Both the position numbers and the translations under genes were made by a program. A DNA stretch of 64,000 nt, taken from Garcia nutans. Its lineage: Eukaryota; Streptophyta; Magnoliopsida; Malpighiales; Euphorbiaceae. A model generated the notes under the pieces. It did no database searches, was not told the origin of the DNA, and saw only the letters and a program-made list of their open reading frames with translations. Below are positions 56,769-64,000 of the stretch, one piece after another. The stretch lies in assembly GCA_947685225.1 (NCBI GenBank), contig CANTUV010000031.1, positions 69,545,001 through 69,609,000 of the forward strand. The letters are read 5' to 3'. Positions within the stretch are counted from its first letter, which is position 1. Each line of letters opens with the position of its first letter.

Positions 56769-58389
56769 ACTACCCCACACTTAAAACTTTGCTTGTCCTC
56801 AAGCAAATTCACATGACATAAATTAAAAACTCAAACAACCTTAACCATAATTCCAACATATAAGATGAAATACTTTAAGACTCAGCCATAAATATTTGCA
56901 ATTTACTTCAATCAAGGATTTTCTTAACTCATTCATTAATCCAAACATACAAATCCCATCTCTCATCTAATAGTTTCACTCGATTTCAAAGGTTAATCAC
57001 TCAAACCACTCATGACTGCATACTACCATAAACTTGCTTAATTATCCAATCTCTCTCACTGATTTTCTCAAGAAATAATCTAAAGGTCTTTCATTTGGAT
57101 GTAATGGGGCTAAGGTAAAGGTGTGAGAACAGGCATTTAGGCTGGAGCATCAAGAAATGGAGTATCTAAATTAGACAATACTGTTGCAAAGAAATGCATA
57201 ACTCCCTCAAATGACATACTCACCAACCCTTGATAATCTTACATACTTGCATAAAAATACATGAGTCAACATTCCTCTTTTGATAACCAATGCTAGAACA
57301 TATATGAATTTTGTATATATATATATATAACTTTTCTTTTATTTTCTCTCTCTTTTTTTTTAACTTTTATCATTTTTTTAATATATATATATACAAAATT
57401 AAGAATTACATAGAACATCTAGCTTAAAATGTAGAGGAAAAGAATAATGACTCTTAATCAAATACAATGTGCAAAGTATGCATTTCAACCCCCAATTAGC
57501 AATTCCATTTTTCTTTTTTTTTACTTGCTTACCCCACACTTTGAAACAAACCACCCTATTGTCATATCATAAAACTCCATTCCTTAATGCAGGTATGATG
57601 ATAATAAGAACATGTTAAGTTGAGAATTGTGTTGATCAAACAAGAAAAAGTCAAAGGCTCAACTTGGCTCACTAAGAAAATCAATATTAAGGGAGGTCTT
57701 TTTAAGCTAAAGGGCTAACCTACTTTGCCTTCATCATTTTAAAACTTGAGATTAAATCATAATGTGAGTTCAATTAGTATGCAAAAGCAAACTCTAGAGA
57801 TGCAAAATCATGAAGGTGCACACTTAAGAAAAGAAAATCAACTGATAATAATATCAAATTATGAGGCTCAAAACTCACACAGGTGGGTTCACAAAGATTT
57901 ATATGTCATAAATTGCAGAATGTGAAAATTGATCCTGAATGAATTCAAATGCTCATTTCTATGCTGATATTAAAGTCTCAACTATAATGCTAGAATCACA
58001 GAAAATATCAATAAATTTTCAACAATTATACCATGCACAACACAATAAAACACACCAAGACAACCAAAACAAAAGAAAAGCTAAAAGATTACCCCACACT
58101 TTAGAATTTACATTGTCCTCAATGGAAAACAAGAATAATAAAGAAAAAGAGTTAAAGGACAACATGTCTTCCATCATACCCTGGTGAGGCAAAACTCTAC
58201 CTTTTTATCACAGACACAAATGTTCAAAAACAAGATGCAAGAGAGCTTTAGGGTTTCCATTTATTTAAACTAAACATAAAATCAAAATTGCAAAATATAA
58301 AATTATAACTATGAAAAAGAAATTCAAACTAATGGGTTGCCTCCCATTTAGCACTTCTTTAATGTCATAAAGCTAGACATCATGCAAGA
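56769..58389 (-). other. Athila 3' untranslated region with repeated purine-tract motif
   Basis: No envelope-like frame is present. The motif ACCCCACACTT (minus AAGTGTGGGGT) occurs beside the LTR at 56772-56782 and again at 57531-57541 and 58091-58101. The first and last copies are also followed by TTGTCCTCAA. The copy next to the LTR should be the real polypurine tract. A TA-rich hairpin lies at 57310-57405. Confidence 0.7.
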
Positions 58390-60399
58390 CTAGGAATCGT
58401 GGATCAAAGTACTGTCAATGATCCTCACTTCTTGAAATCCTTCTTTATATGGTTTAACTCTATGTCTATTTGCTTTAAAAGTCTTATTGGTTCTAGAGTT
58501 AAGCAATTCAATGGCACCAGAAGGACATACCTTAGTTACCTCGAAAGGACCACTCCATCGAGACTTGAATTTACCTGGAAACAGACGGAGTCGATAATTA
58601 AAAAGTAAAACTTTCATACCTGGACTCAATGTCTGTCGCCCAATAAATCTGTCATGAAGTGCTTTAGTGTGATCCATATAATTCCTCGAACTCTCATATA
58701 CCTTTGGGTTAAGGCACTTTTGGGTCTCCCCCACTGGTTTAGCCTCCTCTTCTAAGGTCAGTGTCAGTCCCACTTTACCTGAGGAACCTGTATGCAAGAA
58801 ATCATCTGAAACAACTGCATCAACACAATTAATTAAAGAACAATTCTCATATAAAGCAGTTGTAGGAATGGGAGAAGTGTTAAAAATAGAAAATTCTACA
58901 GTTTGTCCTAAGACAGTCATTGACAACTTACCATTTTTAACATCTATTAAGGTGTTGGTAGTAGCCATGAAAGGCCTACCCAGTAAAATAGTGTGTGCTG
59001 ATGGTGCAGAATTACTCCCTTCCATGTCAAGAACTATGAAATCTACAGGTACTATTAACCCACCAACCTTAACTAACACATCTTCTATAACCCCTTTCGG
59101 GAATCTAAAAGATCTATCAGCTAATTGCAACATCATTTTGGTTGATTTGAGTTCCCCTAGTTCTAATTCTTTATACACAGAATAAGGCATCAAATTCACA
59201 CTAGCTCCTAGATCACACATGCCCTCAGTCCCCTTTCCATTCCCCATAGAAAGTTGAATTATAAAGCTACCAGGATCCTTTAGTTTGAAAGGTAGTTTAT
59301 GCTGCAGAACAGCACTAGCTACCTCGGAAACTATCACCTTTTCGTTTGGCTCATACCTCTTTTTCTTGGTGATCAGGTCTTTGAAGAACTTGGCATAAGC
59401 CGACATATTCTTTACTGCTTCAAGTAAGGGTAAGTTAATACTTACCTTAGACAGCATGTTGAAGATATTAGAAAATTGCTTATCTTTTTGATTATCTTTC
59501 AACCTGCTAGGGAATGGTATAGGAGGCCGGTACGGATTGCTTGCCTTATGTAAATCTGCTGAAGGTGATTTCTCCACTGATATAACTCCATCACCTTTGT
59601 TCTCTGGTTCTCCTTCCTCCTTGTTCTTTTGGTCACCTGCATTCACAAAATCATTTTCAACATTATTGTTAATTTCCTTACCACTCCTAAGAACAGTCAC
59701 TGAATGTGCCTGCTCAGGTTGACTTGGGAATTTCCCCTTCTGTTGAATCTGCATCTGTTGTACAAGTTGTCCTACTTGAGTCTCCACTTTTTTAAAGGAT
59801 GCTTCTAATGAGTCCAGCCTCTTATTAGTCATCTCTTGATTTTGAACACTGACTTTGATGAAAGCTTGTAAACTTTCCTCCAAGCTCTCTATCTTAGACT
59901 GCCCTTGATTTGAGGATTGGCCCTGCTGTTGGTTTTGTCTCTGGAGCAAATGGAAAGGCTGCTGAGAATTATTTGTTGCCCAAGAAAAATTTGGGTGATT
60001 CCTCCAACCAGGATTGTATGAATTTGAATAAGGATCATTCCGAGCTCTTGGTTGAAATCCCCCCATGGCATTGACTTGCTCAGCTTCATTCCCATATGAT
60101 TCATATGCAGAGGGGCAACTGTTTGCTCCATGCCCTAATGTCTTACAGATTCCACACACTTCTTGAGTAGATGAAGAAATATTGTTCTTCATGTTTAGCA
60201 TCTGAACCTGCCTTGTCAATTCAGCTATTTGACTAATCATTTTACTATTGGCTTCCAATTGATTCACCCCTTTACTTCTTCCCCTTACACTCTTTTGTTG
60301 AGAATTAGCTCCCAACATCTCAAAGATCTCATAAGTCTCATCACCTGTCTTTTCTCCCATAGCTTCCCCAGCTGCATTATCGACAATATTCTGAAATTG
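58390..60399 (-). CDS. Athila gag C-terminus, protease and integrase tail fused in one frame
   Basis: A continuous minus-strand frame of about 669 codons from the TAG at 60400-60402 down to 58390 (first ATG at 60360). It begins QFQNIVDNAAGEAMGEKTGD, typical of Athila Gag. A zinc knuckle follows (CGICKTLGHGANSC), then a Q-rich region, VTVLRSGKEI, and the protease with CDLGASVNLMPYSVYKELEL and ILLGRPFMAT. Around 58680 it passes without a break into an integrase C-terminal segment (SSRNYMDHTKALHDRFIGRQ, LFPGKFKSRWSGPFEVTKV, KANRHRVKPY). RT, RNase H and the integrase core that should lie between are missing. Because the fusion is in frame, a Gag-PR-INT-tail protein could still be made if the TAG is passed. 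Confidence 0.85.
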   Translation of the reverse strand, partial: QFQNIVDNAAGEAMGEKTGDETYEIFEMLGANSQQKSVRGRSKGVNQLEANSKMISQIAELTRQVQMLNMKNNISSSTQEVCGICKTLGHGANSCPSAYESYGNEAEQVNAMGGFQPRARNDPYSNSYNPGWRNHPNFSWATNNSQQPFHLLQRQNQQQGQSSNQGQSKIESLEESLQAFIKVSVQNQEMTNKRLDSLEASFKKVETQVGQLVQQMQIQQKGKFPSQPEQAHSVTVLRSGKEINNNVENDFVNAGDQKNKEEGEPENKGDGVISVEKSPSADLHKASNPYRPPIPFPSRLKDNQKDKQFSNIFNMLSKVSINLPLLEAVKNMSAYAKFFKDLITKKKRYEPNEKVIVSEVASAVLQHKLPFKLKDPGSFIIQLSMGNGKGTEGMCDLGASVNLMPYSVYKELELGELKSTKMMLQLADRSFRFPKGVIEDVLVKVGGLIVPVDFIVLDMEGSNSAPSAHTILLGRPFMATTNTLIDVKNGKLSMTVLGQTVEFSIFNTSPIPTTALYENCSLINCVDAVVSDDFLHTGSSGKVGLTLTLEEEAKPVGETQKCLNPKVYESSRNYMDHTKALHDRFIGRQTLSPGMKVLLFNYRLRLFPGKFKSRWSGPFEVTKVCPSGAIELLNSRTNKTFKANRHRVKPYKEGFQEVRIIDSTLIHDS

Positions 60400-61080
60400 C
60401 TAAGTGAGACCATCATAGAAAAACTGGTTCAGAAGTTGAAGTGGGTAGTGATGATGTGGACACTGGATCAATAGCATCTTAAATCTGTCCCAAGCCTCAT
60501 GAAATGGTTCTCCTTCAAATTGAGAGAATGTGGCAATCTTCCCTCTCAACTCAGCTGTCTTTTGATGTGAATAGAACTTGCCCATGAACTTGTTATAAAC
60601 TTGCTCCCAAGTTGTCAGTGAGTTTTCGGGCAACATCATAAGCCAGCTCTTTGCCCTATCCTTCAAAGTATATGGAAAACACCGCATCCTCAACTGATCC
60701 TCTGTTAATCCTCCCAATGGAAAAGTGTTGAGGGTGGAGTAGAAATCCCGAATAAAGTTCAAAGGATCTTCATTTGGAACTCCATAGAATGATGGCAGCA
60801 TGTTGTAGTGAATGTTCTTCAACTCATAATTCCTTGCTGCATCTGTTAACCTTATACAAGATGTGGAAGTCCCAATGACAGGTCTAGCAAAATCTCTCAT
60901 GGTTCTTTGTCTTTCTTTAGCCATTTTAATTGATTGTGCAGAATCTGACTCAAATTCAGAAGTGTCCTCCTCTGTATCAAATCCGGTGTAGAGCTCAAAC
61001 TCTTCTCTGCTCCTTTTCACTCTCTGAATTTCTGGAATGAATGGATGTAGCTCTCCTTCGAGCGATCTCCTGCCTTGCAT
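60400..61080 (-). CDS. Athila gag N-terminal part (capsid-like)
   Basis: I chose the ATG at 61080 (MQGRRSLEGELHPFIPEIQR) because Gag-like sequence begins there; the longer upstream extension is hydrophobic leader sequence. The Retrotrans_gag pattern follows: NIHYNMLPSFYGVPNEDPLN, FIRDFYSTLNTFPLGGLTED, RCFPYTLKDRAKSWLMMLPE, WEQVYNKFMGKFYSHQKTAE and GEPFHEAWDRFKMLLIQCPH. It ends FFYDGLT at TAG (60400-60402), after which the same frame continues as normal Gag. The stop is thus a mutation or a programmed leaky stop; its context TAG-CAA-TTT resembles plant readthrough sites but is not the full consensus. Confidence 0.9.
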   Translation of the reverse strand: MQGRRSLEGELHPFIPEIQRVKRSREEFELYTGFDTEEDTSEFESDSAQSIKMAKERQRTMRDFARPVIGTSTSCIRLTDAARNYELKNIHYNMLPSFYGVPNEDPLNFIRDFYSTLNTFPLGGLTEDQLRMRCFPYTLKDRAKSWLMMLPENSLTTWEQVYNKFMGKFYSHQKTAELRGKIATFSQFEGEPFHEAWDRFKMLLIQCPHHHYPLQLLNQFFYDGLT

Positions 61081-61198
61081 AAATAGAATTTTTCTAGAAA
61101 AAGAAATTATTAAAAGCAAAAGACAAAATAAAATAAAAATAAACAATGAAAAATAATCTAAAATATTTTTGCCTAATAAACAATTTCGCCAATTAGCC

Positions 61199-61216
61199 TC
61201 CCCGGCAGCGGCGCCA
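61199..61216 (-). other. primer-binding site, tRNA-Asp type
   Basis: The minus strand reads TGGCGCCGCTGCCGGGGA, the site used by Athila and Tat elements (complementary to the 3' end of tRNA-Asp). It is six bases inside the LTR at 61223. Confidence 0.88.
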
Positions 61217-61222
61217 AAAACT

Positions 61223-62949
61223 TGTTGCGCTCAAATTATCTCTACCACAAAGCGTCACTCGCAAGTATACGAGGTAGCTGTAGCAAAGGTGATCGCCCCA
61301 AGGTCGTCTCACAAGGAAGCTAAAGTGGCTAATTGATTATCAGATTATGAATAACAAGTAATGAAGAAAATTTAAATTGTTAACTATTGAAGAAGATTGA
61401 TTGAAGTTTAAAATAATAAAAGTAAACAAGAGCTGATGTTTTGATTCACTTGATAAAAAGGTCTAGGGTTTGCACTTCTCCACTACTTATATGTATGAAC
61501 GGTTATTCCTCTTAACTAATTTAATTTCAAAGATTAAATCTCAAACAACTCAATTAATCAAGTCAAGGAAATAAGCTCTCGCATTCAAACCTCTTTCAAC
61601 TAATCTTGTTATAATTGAAATAATCTTTTTAATAGGTTATATCTCTAATTCACCTAAGTCCTTAATTGAATTATTCCAGCATTAGATTTCATGTCTCAAT
61701 CCATCATCTAATACCTAAAACACATAATTGGTGGCCAATCAATTATATATTAAAATATTTCATTCAATCAAGGCTAAAGAAATTATTAGCTAAGAGAATA
61801 ACCAATTCATACAATCATAGCAGATCCATACAAACCCTAGACTAGATCAAATTAGTTCATAATGCAATCAAACATATTCATCTCATTAATGTTCAAAGAA
61901 ATCAAAATAGACATGATAATATCCATAAATACAATTTCAATGAAAATAAAGAGAATAAGTTCGAGAACAAAACCAAGTTACAAACTCCTTGAAGCTTCTG
62001 AAGAATCTCTTGTTCAAATCTTGCAAGAAGGATGTGTCAATGGCAAGAACAATCTAATCTAAGCTAGATAAAACAAAGTGTAATAAAAAATCAAAGAAAA
62101 CAATTGTCAAAACCCTAAGCTCACTCTCAGACGGCTAAATTCAGCTCTCCAAATTGTCAACAGTCCCAAACCCTAGCTTCTCTTTTCCTTTTATATGAAT
62201 CGTCCGCTTTAAAAACTCGCTACGACTTTGGTTCATGAGAGACACGGCCAAGTTGCATGTGACTTGGTCGTGTGAGTGCTCTTTGGAGGGACATGGCCAG
62301 TGACTTGGCCGTGTCCCTTGCATGTGTCCGCTTCTATCTCAGAATTCCTTCTTTTCTTCTTGGATTGAGTGACACGGCCAGTTGAAGCTTGACTTGGCCG
62401 TGTTGGACTATTTTGGAGGGACACAGCCACTGACTTGGCCGTGTCCCTTGCCTGTGTTTGCTTCTGTGAAGATGTAATTCTCTTTTGCTTTGGAACTAAG
62501 TGAGACACGGCCAAGTGAAGGTGACTTGGCCGTGACTGGGCTTCATTGGAGGGACACGACCACTGACTTGGCCGTGTCCCTTGCTTGTGTCTGCTACTTG
62601 GACTTGCTCTTCCTTTTTAACTTGGTATGGGACATGGCCAGTGACTTGGCCATGTCCTCTGCCTGTGTCAGCAACTGCCACTTTCTCCTTCAATTTGTTT
62701 CCTTGCCTTTTTTAACCTAACACAATACTTGCAACAAAACTTTAAACAAGAAATAAATAGACAATAACCAACAAAACATAAACACATACTAAAAACTAGA
62801 TCAAAAATAACATAAACACTGAAATAAACTAAAATACCAAAATTAATAAAAACACAAAACAAGCCGATAAAAACTAACAAAATACCTAAATAAAACAATA
62901 ATTATCATAATAAACAAGACACAAATCTATAACAAAAACTAATAAAACA
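61223..62949 (-). repeat. 5' LTR of the Athila-type element (1727 bp)
   Basis: TGTTGCGCTC...AATAAAACA, collinear with 55043-56768. It has the same GACACGGCC array (about 62240-62690). Both LTRs carry private changes, so they have aged separately since insertion. Confidence 0.94.
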
Positions 62950-62954
62950 AGCAT

Positions 62955-64000
62955 CCAATGGGAGAGGAATTTGATGTGTCTAGCCTTGGATTCCTTCACA
63001 AAGGACTTCTCTACTGATTTTTCTTACCAAAAGGTAGAGAGGGTTTGATTTGAGAAAGCAATATCATTATAGGATGTGGTTCCACCTATTGCAAAATCCT
63101 AAATTTTCCTAAAATTTTCTAGGGTTAAGGCAAGATATTGATCAAACAACTTAAACCTAATCCTATACCACCCTAAGGTGGTGTTTTCACTCTTCTCTAT
63201 TTGAAGAGACATGAGAAATTCTCTACTCAAGCTAAGGTAACCTACCTCATTGGGGAAAACAAACTTTCTCTACCCAAGAACATCAAGAAATCTATCAATT
63301 TTATCCTTGATGTTAAAGGCTATAAGCATGCCTCCAAAAGGACTTTTGGTTTCCTCTATCTTCTTCCTCTTACGCATGACATATTTTATGTCTTCTTTAA
63401 AAGTTTTGTGATAAGGTTTATGGATTTTCTCACCTCTTTTAGGTGGTGGAGGAGAGGGAGGAGCCTCTTGTTGTTCCCTAATGACTATACATGAAGGTTT
63501 CTTCCCCTTGCTCTTTCCTTTAAATGGAATTTTCTACTTATGAGCCTTTTGGTGTAAGAACGATGAAAGAAACATAGTATGTTTTTTAGAGTGAGGGATT
63601 TTAAGATGATTCTTGTGTTTGAGGGAAGTTTATATGATCAGAGTGATTAAAGAAGTATGTAACTGAAGTTTAGTGGGTTTAAATAGAGAAATGATGAAAA
63701 AATAACAGTTTATGGCTGTTAAATATTGGAAAATATGAACTGATACGTTGCCAACAGTTAGAAAATATTGTGCAAAGTATATAAGGCGTGACCGCCTTTT
63801 TGCATAAGGACACCATTGAAAAGCAATGGTGCGACTATTATACAGTGAGGCATGCTCGCTACCTATGAGAAGGCATGTAATGGTCAAAACTTTTCAAATT
63901 CTCGCTACCGTCCATCCTCTCTACTTGACCGCTTGTTGAAAGGTCATATGGGATGAGCCTATCTAGTGGTCTCGCGACCGAGATACATGGCAGGATGACC
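62955..64000 (-). pseudogene. upstream part of the split transposon-protein ORF and element interior
   Basis: The minus strand from about 63540 reads KIPFKGKSKGKKPSCIVIRE, QQEAPPSPPPPKRGEKIHKP, then FLMSLQIEKSENTTLGWYRI and SFVKESKARHIKFLSHWM, running into the Athila insertion and continuing at 55042. Stops interrupt it. From about 63780 to the window end there is no frame, but GACCGC/GCGACCG words recur as in the 3' LTR (53020-53640). Confidence 0.5.

Larger units (their letters stand above)
55043..62949 (-). mobile_element. Athila-type Ty3/gypsy element, internally deleted, TSD AGCAT
   Basis: The LTRs are 55043-56768 and 61223-62949, with TG...CA ends, and are nearly identical by eye, so insertion is fairly recent. 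The TSD is AGCAT (55038-55042 and 62950-62954). A tRNA-Asp-type primer-binding site (61199-61216) and an Athila-like gag place it in the Athila clade. Between gag/protease (60-58.7 kb) and the integrase tail, RT, RNase H and the integrase core are absent, so it is non-autonomous yet intact at both ends. Confidence 0.94.
52435..64000 (-). mobile_element. LTR retrotransposon, SIRE/Maximus-like, split by Athila insertion
   Basis: A 3' LTR (52435-53772), polypurine tract (53773-53790, minus AGTCAAAAAGGGAGAGAT) and an upstream coding relic continue to 55042 and resume at 62955 after the Athila element. The other LTR is beyond the window, so the TSD cannot be checked. The tract and the G-run near the LTR end (AAGAGAGGGGGGGGG) resemble SIRE/Maximus copia elements, but no pol is in the window to confirm this. 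Confidence 0.7.

Overview
This window looks like nuclear DNA of a eudicot plant. It is AT-rich and almost entirely transposable elements and their ruins. Host gene pieces keep spliceosomal introns, and several retroelement clades typical of dicots are present (Ty1/copia, Tekay-type chromovirus, Athila, L1-type LINE, CACTA, PIF/Harbinger, Mutator-like and hAT MITEs). I cannot name the species. No bacterial operon, CRISPR array, rRNA or tRNA gene was seen.

1-17 kb: an apparently intact Ty1/copia element (minus strand; one LTR almost wholly cut off by the window edge) lies next to part of a host gene on the minus strand. Four exons (13.4-13.9 kb and 5.9 kb) encode a contiguous stretch of an NPC1-type (Niemann-Pick C1) sterol transporter. 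The ~7.5-kb intron between exons 3 and 4 holds a 3.2-kb solo LTR with a perfect 5-bp target-site duplication (TSD). Upstream of the exons lie an old LTR stump and a 1.1-kb foldback element.

17-37 kb: a 13.6-kb Tekay/Del-like Ty3/gypsy element with TSD TGATA carries two younger nested solo LTRs, one in its protease region and one in its 3' LTR. Nine bases beyond its end begins a 6.1-kb CACTA element (TSD AAA). It encodes no visible transposase but holds exons and introns of host genes: ten exons of a xylose isomerase C-terminal half, the last exon of ribosomal protein L18 (eL18), and an unidentified 18-codon exon. This is a Pack-CACTA-type gene-capture element.

37-42 kb: a decayed copia gag split by a 426-bp hAT MITE, a second hAT-like MITE, and a 159-bp near-perfect hairpin MITE with a 9-bp TSD.

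42-64 kb: a LINE (plus strand) was split by a PIF/Harbinger transposon, which itself holds a 2.6-kb solo LTR. The LINE is then cut by a second LTR retrotransposon (probably SIRE/Maximus-like, minus strand, running off the window). An Athila-type element (55043-62949, TSD AGCAT) is inserted in that one. Its coding region has lost reverse transcriptase, RNase H and the integrase core, so protease is fused in frame to the integrase tail.

Most boundaries are placed from TSDs and LTR/TIR termini read directly. Family names rest on recognised motifs and have not been checked by search. The most interesting points are the multi-gene capture by the CACTA element, the TE-laden NPC1 gene, two tandem intron-like modules in the copia leader, a small hairpin conserved across the LTR copies, and the PR-INT fusion in the Athila derivative.
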